Assembly (NCBI GenBank): GCA_041687755.1
Contig: JBDNJM010000145.1
Span: forward strand, 1-40,158
Direction: 5' to 3'
Source of the DNA: JBDNJM01 sp041687755
Lineage (GTDB): Bacteria > Planctomycetota > UBA1135 > GCA-002686595
Length of the DNA stretch: 40,158 nt
This document shows, one piece after another, positions 25,397 to 33,622 of the stretch. The translations under genes and the position numbers were made by a program. Below the pieces are notes generated by a model that saw only the letters and a list, made by a program, of their open reading frames with translations, was not told where the DNA came from and did not search any database. Position 1 is the first letter of the stretch. Each line of letters opens with the position of its first letter.

Positions 25397-26280
25397 GCTC
25401 GGATGTGACCCTGGACACGAAGTCTGATAGGGCTTTGACGCCGCGCTTCGTTTCCGCGAAGCCGCGCTTTCCGCGGCCCCTGCTGATGCTGCTCGGGCTG
25501 GCGATAGCGTTCGTGTCGTCGATTGCGGGCATCGGCGGCGGGCTGTTCGCGGTGCCCGCGCTGTACATGCTCTGGCGCCTGCCGCTGGAGCGCGCGGTCG
25601 CGACCTCGCTGATGCTGGTGTTCGCGAACGCGGCGGCCTCGACCTTGACCGAAGGCTTGCGCAGCGACTCGGCGATCCACTGGTGGGTCGTGGCCCAGGC
25701 CATTCCGGCCACGCTCGTCGGGGCCCAGCTCGGCTACTTCCTCTCCAAGCGCATCAACGGACGCTTGCTGCGCAAGATCTTCGTCGTAGTCCTGTTCGCG
25801 GTCGGCGCACGCATGCTGATCAGCATGCTGGGGACTGAGGAGCCGATGGGGGAGGCGTCGTTTGGCGGCCTCGTCGCCGCCGGAGTCCCCCAGTGGGTCG
25901 CCGTCGCGGTGATCGGACTCTGCGGTGGAATCGCCTCGCCGTTGCTCGGCATCGGTGGTGGACTGGTCGTGGTGCCGCTCCTGTTCCTGAGCCTGTCAGG
26001 GCTCGGCTTCGCCGGCGCGCGAGCCTCAAGTCTCGCGATCGCCGTCGTCAGCTCGAGTCGGTCCCTCTGGCTGCACGCGCGCGACGGCCGGGTCGATCTG
26101 AAGGCCGGCGCCTGGCTAGGCCTGGGCGCGCTGCTCGGTGCCGCGGGAGGGGTTCAGGCGATCCATGTGCCGGGCGTCGAAGCGGTGGGGCAGGGCGTGC
26201 TGGTGGGGACCCTCTGGATTGTGGCGACGCGCTTCGTGTTCGAGCTGCGCTCGGGTTCGACCGAGGCCGATCGCGAGTAG
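25393..26280 (+). CDS. TauE/SafE family membrane transporter
   Basis: A 295-residue integral membrane protein. It has the two internal half-repeats of the TauE/SafE family, each with its glycine-rich motif: IAGIGGGLFAVPAL near residue 45 and SPLLGIGGGLVVVPLLFL near 185. About eight hydrophobic segments are visible. Members move small anions such as sulfite or sulfoacetate across the inner membrane, but the substrate here is unknown. It starts with TTG at 25393, overlapping the stop of the HldC-like gene by 4 nt, so it is translationally coupled to the heptose genes despite no obvious functional link. A strong terminator follows. Confidence 0.87.
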   Translation: MSSDVTLDTKSDRALTPRFVSAKPRFPRPLLMLLGLAIAFVSSIAGIGGGLFAVPALYMLWRLPLERAVATSLMLVFANAAASTLTEGLRSDSAIHWWVVAQAIPATLVGAQLGYFLSKRINGRLLRKIFVVVLFAVGARMLISMLGTEEPMGEASFGGLVAAGVPQWVAVAVIGLCGGIASPLLGIGGGLVVVPLLFLSLSGLGFAGARASSLAIAVVSSSRSLWLHARDGRVDLKAGAWLGLGALLGAAGGVQAIHVPGVEAVGQGVLVGTLWIVATRFVFELRSGSTEADRE

Positions 26281-26372
26281 ATGACGGTTCCGGGTGCCGG
26301 GAGCCCGGCTCGAAGCCTCGACCGGGGGTGGCCGAGCTCCTGTTCGGCGCGCGCAGGTGCGCGCGGAAATGA

Positions 26373-26409
26373 ACGAGCGGCGCGCCGGCAGGGCCGGCGC
26401 GCCGCTCGT
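26373..26409. terminator. Strong hairpin terminator between convergent genes
   Basis: A perfect 17-bp GC-rich stem (arms 26373-26389 and 26393-26409) with a 3-nt loop. It lies between the ends of the transporter gene (26280, plus) and the second glutamate dehydrogenase gene (26435, minus), and can serve both directions. No long T-tract is present. Confidence 0.8.
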
Positions 26410-26434
26410 CTCGAAGCCTTCGGGGGCTCCTGGT

Positions 26435-27790
26435 CTAGGCGTAGATTCCGCGGGTCGAGTCGGCCTTCGCGACCCGCTCCACCGCGAGCATGTTGGCGGC
26501 CATTCGCAGCCGCACGCCGTACTGTTGCTTGTTTGCGACGACGGCCTGCCAGGCCTCGGTCATGAAGCGTTTGCGGCGCTTGACGACGACCGACTCGACC
26601 CAGTGCAGGCCCTGTCGGTTCTGGACCCACTCGAAGTAGTTGCTGATCACGCCGCCTGCGTTGGCCAGGATGTCCGGGACGACAGGCAGCCCGCGCTCGT
26701 GCAGGATCCGGTCGGCGCGCGCCGAGACAGGGCCGTGGGCGCCCTCGACGATCATGCGGGCATCGACGCATTCGGCGTTGCGGGAGTTGATCACGTTGGC
26801 GACCGCGCAGGGCACCAGCACGTCGCAGGGGCGCGTGATCAGCTCTTCGTTGGTGATGCGCTCGCCCTCGACGGGGCAGTCGATCAACGTGCCCTTGGCG
26901 GCGCGCCAATCGAGCAGCTTCGGCACGTCGAGCCCGTGCTCGTTGTAGATGCCGATGTTGACGTCTGAGATCGAGATCACGTGGAAGCCGGACTCGAACA
27001 GCAGCCGGGCCAGGTTGCCGCCGACGCGGCCACAGCCCTGGATCGAAACCTTGGGGCGCCCTTCGAACTGAAACTTGTAGTGCGTCAAGGCGAGTCGCAG
27101 GATCGTGCGCAGGCCCTGGGCGACGCCCTCGTTCATGCCGCGGGTGCCCGAGAGCACGACTGGCTTGCCGGTGACCACGGCGGTCTCGGTGTAGCGCCGG
27201 TGGGTGGAGACGGTGTCCATGACCCAGGCCATGACGTTCTCTTCGGACGCCATGTCGGGCGCGAAGATGTCCTGGTCGGGGCCGATCAGGTCGAGCAGGC
27301 CCGCGGTGTAGCGCCGTACGGCGCTCTCGAGCTCCTTGCGAGACGTGCGCTTCGGGTCGATCCGGATGCCTCCCGCCGCGCCGCCGAAGGGCACGGCCAC
27401 GACGGCGCACTTCCAGGTCATCCAGGCCGCTAGCGCGCGCAGGTCGTCGATGCGCAGGTGGGGCGAGAGGCGCAGCGGGCCGTGGAACGGCCCCAGCCCT
27501 TGGTTGTGCTGGACGCGGTAGCTGTCGAACACGACGTAGCGGCCGTTGTCGAGCTTGACCGGCACCGAGTAGGTGATCTCCCGGTCGGGCTTGCGCAGGA
27601 TCTGATACTCGTCCTGCTCGACGCCGAGGCGCTTGGCGGCCTCGTCGAACAGGCTCATCATCGAGCCGAAGGGCGACTCTTCGTCGAGCGGCGGCGTCGG
27701 CGGCAGCTGCAGATCACCGCCGCGACCGTCGAGGTCGGCAGCGCTGGGATACGAGGGCCCGGGCACGGGCGTGCGGTCGATGGAGCTCAC
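26435..27790 (-). CDS. Glu/Leu/Phe/Val dehydrogenase paralog lacking catalytic lysine (probable regulatory subunit)
   Basis: A 451-residue glutamate-dehydrogenase-fold protein. Against known GDHs, the substrate-binding Lys of the KGG motif is His103 (GPFHGPLR) and the catalytic Lys of GGxKGG is Ala139 (FGGAAGG). K127 and the catalytic-site Asp179 (APDMAS) are kept. The nucleotide domain is intact in outline (IQGCGRVGGNLARLLFESGF). Loss of the catalytic Lys should abolish deamination. It starts with GTG at 27790, overlapping the stop of the intact GDH by 4 nt. In Thermus thermophilus an inactive GdhA partners with catalytic GdhB, and the same arrangement is a reasonable inference here. The ligand it senses is unknown. 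Confidence 0.88.
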   Translation of the reverse strand: MSSIDRTPVPGPSYPSAADLDGRGGDLQLPPTPPLDEESPFGSMMSLFDEAAKRLGVEQDEYQILRKPDREITYSVPVKLDNGRYVVFDSYRVQHNQGLGPFHGPLRLSPHLRIDDLRALAAWMTWKCAVVAVPFGGAAGGIRIDPKRTSRKELESAVRRYTAGLLDLIGPDQDIFAPDMASEENVMAWVMDTVSTHRRYTETAVVTGKPVVLSGTRGMNEGVAQGLRTILRLALTHYKFQFEGRPKVSIQGCGRVGGNLARLLFESGFHVISISDVNIGIYNEHGLDVPKLLDWRAAKGTLIDCPVEGERITNEELITRPCDVLVPCAVANVINSRNAECVDARMIVEGAHGPVSARADRILHERGLPVVPDILANAGGVISNYFEWVQNRQGLHWVESVVVKRRKRFMTEAWQAVVANKQQYGVRLRMAANMLAVERVAKADSTRGIYA

Positions 27791-29088
27791 GTTCCCATGC
27801 CTCGCAAGCGGTAGACCTCAGCGACGCGCCCAATCGCCAGCACGTAGGCCGCGATGCGCATGGAGACGCCAAACTTCTTGCGGTAGCGGTCCACGTCGTA
27901 GAACGCGGAGACCATCGACTGCTCGAGGCGCGAGTTGACGATCTCCTCCGTCCAGAAGTAGCCCATGCGGTCCTGGACCCACTCGAAGTAGGACACCGTC
28001 ACGCCGCCCGCGTTCGCGAGGATGTCCGGCACGACGAGCACGCCGCGTGAGTCGAGGATCTTGTCGGCAGCCGCGGTTGTCGGTCCGTTGGCGCCCTCAA
28101 CGATCAGCTTCGCCTGAATGCGGTCGACGTTCTGACTCGTGATTTGGTTCTCGGTGGCACAGGGCGCGAGCACGTCGCACTCCAGCTCGAGCTGTTGATC
28201 GGCGGGGATCGGCTCCGCGTCGGCGTAGCCCTCGAGAGTGCGGTGCTCGGCGAGCCAGGCGCGCACGGCCGGCATGTCGAGGCCCTTTTCGTTGTAGATC
28301 GCGCCGGAGATGTCGCTCAGGGAGACGATGTGGTAACCCTCGCGGTGCATCAGCTGCGCGCCGATGCCGCCCACGTTGCCGGCGCCCTGCACGACCACGC
28401 GCGTGTTCTCGGGGCGCAGCCCCAGGGTCTTCAGCGCCTCGCGGCAGCCGATCATGACGCCGCGTCCGGTGGCCTCGGTGCGGCCGCGGCTGCCGCCCAG
28501 GCTGAGCGGCTTGCCGGTCACGATGGCGGTCGTCGAACGGCGCATGTGCATGGAGTAGGTATCCATGATCCACGCCATCGTCTGCTCGTTCGTGCCCATG
28601 TCCGGCGCGGGCACGTCGCGATCCGGACCGAGGATGTCCATGATCGCCGTCGTGTAGTTGCGGGTTAGGCGCTCGAGCTCCGAGCGCGACATGCTGTGCG
28701 GATCGCAGACGACCCCACCCTTGCCGCCACCGAAGGGTACGTTGACGACCGAACACTTCCAGGTCATCCAGGCGGCCAGGGCGCGCACTTCGTCGGGATG
28801 CACGTCCGGGGCGAAGCGAATCCCGCCCTTGGCCGGCCCGCGCATGAAGCTGTGCTGCACGCGGTAGCCCTTGAAGACCTTGAGCTGGCCGTCGTCCATA
28901 ACCACGGGGAACGAGACGGTGAGCTCGCGGTCCGGCTCGCGCAGGACGTCGCGGACGCCCTTGTCCAGTCCGAGGAGATCGGCGGCGGTGGCGAATCGCT
29001 CGGCCATCGCGAGAAACGGGTTGAACTCGTCCTGAACGGCCTGGGATTGGCCGGTGGGCGTGCCCGTCGAGGCAGACGCTGTGGACAT
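27787..29088 (-). CDS. Glutamate dehydrogenase (Glu/Leu/Phe/Val family), catalytic
   Basis: This enzyme interconverts glutamate and 2-oxoglutarate plus ammonia using NAD(P). All key residues are present at the expected spacing: K87 (GPAKGGIRF), K111 (WMTWKC), catalytic K123 (GGGKGGVVCDP) and D163 (PAPDMGT). The NAD(P) domain begins VVVQGAGNVGGIGAQLM. The start is ATG 29088 (MSTASAS); the open frame extends upstream to 29184 but looks non-coding. The length of 433 residues is typical of hexameric GDH-50. It is the first gene of a two-gene leftward operon with the catalytically dead paralog and diverges from the WaaP-like gene. NAD versus NADP preference cannot be fixed by eye. Confidence 0.93.
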   Translation of the reverse strand: MSTASASTGTPTGQSQAVQDEFNPFLAMAERFATAADLLGLDKGVRDVLREPDRELTVSFPVVMDDGQLKVFKGYRVQHSFMRGPAKGGIRFAPDVHPDEVRALAAWMTWKCSVVNVPFGGGKGGVVCDPHSMSRSELERLTRNYTTAIMDILGPDRDVPAPDMGTNEQTMAWIMDTYSMHMRRSTTAIVTGKPLSLGGSRGRTEATGRGVMIGCREALKTLGLRPENTRVVVQGAGNVGGIGAQLMHREGYHIVSLSDISGAIYNEKGLDMPAVRAWLAEHRTLEGYADAEPIPADQQLELECDVLAPCATENQITSQNVDRIQAKLIVEGANGPTTAAADKILDSRGVLVVPDILANAGGVTVSYFEWVQDRMGYFWTEEIVNSRLEQSMVSAFYDVDRYRKKFGVSMRIAAYVLAIGRVAEVYRLRGMGT

Positions 29089-29319
29089 GGGGTGGGTGCG
29101 GTTCAGCGGTGGGCTCGGAGTGAGATGGCGAGCCTTTAGGAGTGGATCAGCGAAGCCTATCCCGCGCAGCGGCGCTGTGGGCAACCCCAGGGGATTTCGA
29201 TCCCGCTCATAAGGCGTCGTGGGGCGGATCCTCGGGATTTGCTCGGTTGAGGAACTCCGCAGCTAGTGGACCCGACGATTCACAAAACACAGCGGTTTCC
29301 TTCGCGGCGAGGTGGCGAA

Positions 29320-30288
29320 ATGGGGCAGAGGCCCCCGGCGGCTCGGAGCATCCGGGTTCTGGCGTTGACCGGGCTCGCCGACGCCGGTGGGATGGCGAGG
29401 GTGGAGATCGAGGAGCGCAGGGAGTCGGAGGAGGCGCAGAGGCCTGAGGGGATCTGGCTGGACCGAGATTGGGCGGCGCGGGCGGGCTGGGGCAGGGAGT
29501 CGAGAGCGAGGGGAGCGCTCGAGGAGGAGCTAGGGCGCGCCTGGGCGGCCGGGACAAGGCTGCGTCGCACGCGCTGGCGCGAGGCGCGGGCGGCGGTCCT
29601 GCAGGGGCAGCGGGTGGTCATCAAGCGCTCCGAGCGGGACGAGCCCCGGGATCGGTGGTTCGCGCGGCTGCACGGGCTGCCGGGATCGGTGGCGCTGCGC
29701 GAGGCCCGCTGCGGGGTGCTGCTGGAGCGCCTCGGGCTGTCTGTGGCGCGGCCGCTCGCGGCGCTGGCCGGGCCCGCGGGGGGCGGGACCTTCATTCAGG
29801 CCTGGGTCGAGCACGAACAGCACCTCGGCGCGGCCCTCGGCTCCGCGGTCGGCGAGCGGCGCAGGGAGCTTCTCGATCAGCTGGGTCGCAGTGTCGCGCG
29901 GCTGCACTCCGCCGGCTGGTACCACCGGGATCTGTATCTGCAGCACTGGCTGCTGGACCCTTCGGGGCGGCTGGTGCTGATCGATTTGGGCCGAGCTCGG
30001 CACCAGCCGCGGCCCCGGGGCAGGTGGCGGATCAAGGACCTCGCCGCGCTCCATGGAAGCGCGCCGGCAGGGGTCAGCCGTTCGGAGCGTCTGCGCTGGC
30101 TCGCGGACTGGCAGGCGGCCCTGCCGGAGAAGCTCGGCGGCCTGCCGGTAGGCTGCGGAGGCCTGGAGCGCCGGCGCCGGCGGGCGCGGCTGGTGCGGCA
30201 GGTGGAGCAGCGGGCGCGGCGCCTGTTCGCGCACCGGCCCGTGGACGAGGGCACCGATCGCGCCGGCTGGCCATCTGGCGCGGGTTGA
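29320..30288 (+). CDS. WaaP/InaA-family lipopolysaccharide core heptose kinase-like protein
   Basis: A eukaryotic-kinase-like protein of the WaaP (RfaP)/InaA group, which phosphorylates inner-core heptose on the cytoplasmic side of the inner membrane. Seen are VVIKRSERDEPRDRW (ATP-binding Lys), LREARCGVLLERLG, and the catalytic loop HRDLYLQHWLLD (H202, D204), followed by LIDLGRAR as the metal-binding DxG-like segment. I chose ATG 29320, which has a purine-rich GAGGTGG 5 nt upstream; GTG 29266 and ATG 29392 are alternatives. It is followed after 158 nt by two GT9 heptosyltransferases, which supports the assignment. The N-terminal 65 residues are not recognised. Confidence 0.82.
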   Translation: MGQRPPAARSIRVLALTGLADAGGMARVEIEERRESEEAQRPEGIWLDRDWAARAGWGRESRARGALEEELGRAWAAGTRLRRTRWREARAAVLQGQRVVIKRSERDEPRDRWFARLHGLPGSVALREARCGVLLERLGLSVARPLAALAGPAGGGTFIQAWVEHEQHLGAALGSAVGERRRELLDQLGRSVARLHSAGWYHRDLYLQHWLLDPSGRLVLIDLGRARHQPRPRGRWRIKDLAALHGSAPAGVSRSERLRWLADWQAALPEKLGGLPVGCGGLERRRRRARLVRQVEQRARRLFAHRPVDEGTDRAGWPSGAG

Positions 30289-30446
30289 GCGAGCCCGGCC
30301 CGGCGCGGTATCGTCCCTGCACCCCTCGAAGAGGCCCGACGTCTGTGCTCCCCTGGGAGCCCGGGGGGGAGGCCCGGTCGCCGGCGCCCCGGCCGCGCCG
30401 CGCGAGATGGCGAAGCCCACCGCGAGGGGAGCTCACTAGAAACCCG

Positions 30447-31502
30447 ATGCAGCCCTCCACCCCGCTCAATCCACCGCCCCGGCACCTCGTGGTCCGGGCA
30501 CCGAACTGGGTCGGGGATCTCGTCATGGCAACCCCGGTGCTGCACGCGGCGGCTCGTCACCCCGGCGTGGAGCGGCTGACGATCCTGCTGCGCGGGCACT
30601 TGGCGCCGCTGCTGAGCGGAGGCGAGCTCGAACCTTTCGTGCGAGGCCTGGGCGAGGGAGAGAGCGAGGCAGCCCTGTATCGAGAGCTGGCGCCCGACGG
30701 TGTGCTGTTGCTGACCAACTCCTTTGGTGCCGCGCGGCGGGCGCGGGCCGGCGGGGTGCCCGTGCGCGCGGGCGCGGCCCTGTCGGGTCGACGTTGGATG
30801 CTCACGCGGGCGCTGGTGCCGCCGCGGATCGACGGTCGGCGCGTGCCGGTGCCCACCGCGCGGCTGCACGCGGACCTGGCCGGCCTCGTCGGGCTCGAGG
30901 TGCCGGATTTGCACCCGCGGCTGGACGTGCCGGCCGACGCGGCCGCGAGCCTGGGGCGGGTTCTGGAGGGGCTGGAGCTCGCGGCCGGCGCGGGCTACGT
31001 CGCCTGCGCGCCCGGTGCCGCCTTCGGGGCGGCGAAGCTCTGGCCGCCGGAGCACTTCGCGGCGGCGCTCGACGCCCTGTTCGAGCAGCGCGGCCTGCCC
31101 GGGCTGCTGTTCGGGGCGCCGGCCGAGTCCGCCATCCTGGCGGCCGTGGCGGAGCACTGCGAGCACCCCGTGCGGGTCGTGCCGGAGACCGAGCGCAGCC
31201 TGGGGCGCTCCTCGGCCCTGGTCGCGGGCGCCCAGCTGCTGCTGGTGGGGGACTCCGGGCCGCGCTGGCTGGCTGCGGCATTCGACGTGCCGTGCGTGTC
31301 GGTCATGGGCCCCAACTTTCCGGAGCTGACGGCGACGAGCCTCGAGCACGCGCGGATCGTGCGGCACGCGGGCCTCGACTGCGCGCCGTGCCTGGAGCGG
31401 TGCTGTCCGCTCGGACACCATCGCTGCATGCGCGAGCTGCCGGTGGCGGCCGTGCTCGACGCGGCGAGCGAGCTGCTGGGACCGTGCGGAGTCCGCGCAT
31501 GA
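30447..31502 (+). CDS. GT9 heptosyltransferase, WaaF-like (ADP-heptose--LPS heptosyltransferase II)
   Basis: This enzyme would add heptose from ADP-heptose to the LPS inner core. The N-terminus VVRAPNWVGDLVMATPVLHA is the WaaF-type signature (PNWVGD). The middle has PGAAFGAAKLWPPEHFAAAL, a family donor-site block, and LVGDSGPRWLAAAFDVP replaces the usual 'TNDSG..H.AAAL'. The C-terminus carries the Cys-rich CAPCLERCCPLGHHRCM common to WaaF-like proteins. The start ATG 30447 lies inside a much longer open frame whose upstream part is a shadow of the WaaP-like gene. Its stop overlaps the next GT9 start (ATGA), so the pair is translationally coupled. The replaced His near residue 270 is worth noting. 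Confidence 0.88.
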   Translation: MQPSTPLNPPPRHLVVRAPNWVGDLVMATPVLHAAARHPGVERLTILLRGHLAPLLSGGELEPFVRGLGEGESEAALYRELAPDGVLLLTNSFGAARRARAGGVPVRAGAALSGRRWMLTRALVPPRIDGRRVPVPTARLHADLAGLVGLEVPDLHPRLDVPADAAASLGRVLEGLELAAGAGYVACAPGAAFGAAKLWPPEHFAAALDALFEQRGLPGLLFGAPAESAILAAVAEHCEHPVRVVPETERSLGRSSALVAGAQLLLVGDSGPRWLAAAFDVPCVSVMGPNFPELTATSLEHARIVRHAGLDCAPCLERCCPLGHHRCMRELPVAAVLDAASELLGPCGVRA

Positions 31503-32638
31503 ACATCGACCCTGCGCGTGGGCTAGTGCTGCGGCTGCCGAACCCGCTGGGGGACTTCTGCTCGTCGGAGCCGCTCGTGGACGCGCTGTACGAGGCCTTC
31601 CGGGCTCGCGGGGCGGAACGTGAGCTGGCCCTGGCGGGGCCGCTCGGCTGGCTCGAACTGCTGAGCGGCCGGTTCGCCGGCGCGCGGCGGATCGCGCTGC
31701 CCGCGAGCGGGGCCGAGGGGCCGCGGCTCTACGCTCGGCCGGCAGGCGGCGCGCCCGTGGGGGTGGCGCTGCTGCTGCCCGGCTCGTTGCGCAGCGCGCT
31801 GGCGGCCTTCCGTGCGCGCGTGCCGCGGCGGATCGGTGTCGCGCGCGACGGTCGCGGATGGCTGCTGACCGACGCCCTGCGCCCGGCGGCTGAATGCGGC
31901 GCGGCCTCGCGCGGCAACGCGGCCAAGCGCTCCTGGTCGCGGGTTCTGCCGCAGCCGCCCCAGCGCGCCTACGCGGACCTGGCAGGCAGGCTCGGGCTCG
32001 GAGTTTCGGACCGCGCGCCGCGCCTGCGACCGACCGCGGACGTCCAGGCCCGCGTGGACGCGCGGCTGCTGAGCGACGTTGGCGAGCGCCCGTTCGTGCT
32101 GGTCAATGCCGGCGGAGCCCCGGGGTCGCCCAAGTCCCTGTCGCCGGCCGAAGCTGAGCCGCTCCTGGCGAACCTGGCCCGCGAGCTGCCCGAGCACGCG
32201 CTGCTGCTGGCCACGGCCCCGGCCGAACTGGCGCGCGGGGCCGAGCTGCACGAGCGGCTGACGCGCCGGCTCCCCGGCCGCGCGCTGCTGGGCTTCGCGG
32301 ACCGTGCCGCGCTGCCGGCCGAGCTGCTGGCCTTGGCCCACCGCGCGGCCCTGGGCGTGACGACCGACACCGGCCCGCTGCACCTGATGCGCGCCGCCGG
32401 CCTCCCGCGGCTGTGCCTGATCGGACCGACCGATCCCCGCCACTCTGCGGCCTACGATCCCGAGCTTGAGCTGCGGCTGCGGCTCGAGCTGCCCTGCTCG
32501 CCCTGCCAACGCGGCCGCTGCCCGCTCGAGGGCCCGGACGAGCGCCGGTGCCTGCGCGGCTTCGACGCGCAAGACGCCGCCGCGCAGGCCTCGGCTCTGC
32601 TAGCTTGCCGGCCCGCTGAGCGCGCCTCAGGCTCCTGA
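31499..32638 (+). CDS. GT9 heptosyltransferase-like protein
   Basis: A second GT9 enzyme, 379 residues. Visible are LVLRLPNPLGDFCSSEPLVD (PNPLGD in place of PNWVGD), VNAGGAPGSPKSLSPAEAEP as the donor-site block, LGVTTDTGPLHLMRAAGLP with the conserved DTGPLH, and a Cys-rich C-terminus CSPCQRGRCPLEGPDERRC. The start is ATG 31499 in ATGA, overlapping the preceding stop; the long open frame upstream is out of phase with the previous gene and not coding. Together with the upstream GT9 and WaaP-like kinase it forms an inner-core assembly unit. The acceptor position cannot be inferred. An enoyl-CoA hydratase gene follows after 46 nt. Confidence 0.88.
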   Translation: MNIDPARGLVLRLPNPLGDFCSSEPLVDALYEAFRARGAERELALAGPLGWLELLSGRFAGARRIALPASGAEGPRLYARPAGGAPVGVALLLPGSLRSALAAFRARVPRRIGVARDGRGWLLTDALRPAAECGAASRGNAAKRSWSRVLPQPPQRAYADLAGRLGLGVSDRAPRLRPTADVQARVDARLLSDVGERPFVLVNAGGAPGSPKSLSPAEAEPLLANLARELPEHALLLATAPAELARGAELHERLTRRLPGRALLGFADRAALPAELLALAHRAALGVTTDTGPLHLMRAAGLPRLCLIGPTDPRHSAAYDPELELRLRLELPCSPCQRGRCPLEGPDERRCLRGFDAQDAAAQASALLACRPAERASGS

Positions 32639-32684
32639 TCGGCGCGCACCCCACCCCCCGTTTTCTCCTCCTCCCCGCACCGTC

Positions 32685-33506
32685 ATGTCGCCCGTCGCCT
32701 CCGAGTTCCCCGCCGACGTTCCCGATTCCCCCGAGCTCGTGCAGGTGCGTCGCGACGGCCACCTGGTGTGGCTGACGATCGATCGGCCCCAGGTGATGAA
32801 CTGCCTGTCGTTCCCGACTCTTCGGCGCATCCGCACGCTGTGCGAGGAACTGCGCGAGGACGACACGGTGCGCGCGGTGCTGATCACCGGCGCCGGGGAA
32901 AAGGCCTTTTGCGCGGGCGCGGATCTAAAGGAGCGCAAGACGATGCCGAAGGAGCGGGTGCCTGATTTCGTGCGCAACATTCGCGCGACGATGGACGACA
33001 TCGAAGCCCTGCCGATGCCCACGATCGGCGTGATCAACGGCTTTGCGTTCGGCGGCGGCACCGAGCTGCTGTTGGCCTGCGACCTGCGCGTCGCGGCGCC
33101 CCACGCGACGATGGGCCTGACGGAAGTCACGCTCGCGATCATCCCCGGCGCCGGCGGCACCCAGCGCCTCCCGCGCCTGGTCGGCAAGAGCCGCGCGAAG
33201 GATCTGATCCTGACCGGTCGTCGCATCGACGCGACTGAGGCGGAGCGCATCGGCCTGGTCAACCGCATCGCGCCGGAAGGCCAACTCACGGAAGCGGCGA
33301 CCGAACTGGCCGCGACGATTGCCGCGAACGGTCCGGTCGCCGTGCGTGCGGCCAAGGCCGCCGTGGACCAGGGCTGCGAGCTACCCCAGACGCAGGGCCT
33401 GGAGCTGGAGGCGCGCTGCTACGAGCGCACGCTGCCGACGCAGGATCGCCTCGAGGCCTTGGCCGCGTTCTCGGAGAAGCGCAAGCCCGTGTTCGAAGGG
33501 CGCTGA
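32685..33506 (+). CDS. Enoyl-CoA hydratase/isomerase family protein
   Basis: A crotonase-fold enzyme that hydrates 2-enoyl-CoA, as in fatty-acid or leucine breakdown. Oxyanion-hole blocks are FCAGADLKERK and GFAFGGGTELLLACDLRVA. The two catalytic glutamates of true hydratases are both present: the Glu of GGGTEL and the Glu of GLTEVTLAIIPGAGGTQRLPR. The length (273 residues) and the LTGRRIDATEAERIGLVN block fit the AUH/ECH group. It lies 46 nt after the GT9 gene and may be co-transcribed, though its role is unrelated to LPS. The precise substrate is unknown. Confidence 0.92.
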   Translation: MSPVASEFPADVPDSPELVQVRRDGHLVWLTIDRPQVMNCLSFPTLRRIRTLCEELREDDTVRAVLITGAGEKAFCAGADLKERKTMPKERVPDFVRNIRATMDDIEALPMPTIGVINGFAFGGGTELLLACDLRVAAPHATMGLTEVTLAIIPGAGGTQRLPRLVGKSRAKDLILTGRRIDATEAERIGLVNRIAPEGQLTEAATELAATIAANGPVAVRAAKAAVDQGCELPQTQGLELEARCYERTLPTQDRLEALAAFSEKRKPVFEGR

Positions 33507-33569
33507 TCAGGAGCCCTTCAGGCCCCAGTACAAGCTGTTCGCTGCCGCCGGCCTGTCCGCCGTTGGGGG

Positions 33570-33595
33570 GCCGCCGAGGACCCGTTGTCGGCGGC
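33570..33595. terminator. Possible terminator hairpin
   Basis: An 8-bp perfect stem (GCCGCCGA with TCGGCGGC) enclosing a 10-nt loop, between the convergent ends of the enoyl-CoA hydratase gene (33506) and the membrane protein gene (33623). The loop is large and there is no T-tract, so this is only a candidate. Confidence 0.4.
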
Positions 33596-33622
33596 CGGCT
33601 TGGGTCATCCGAGGCCTTGCGG

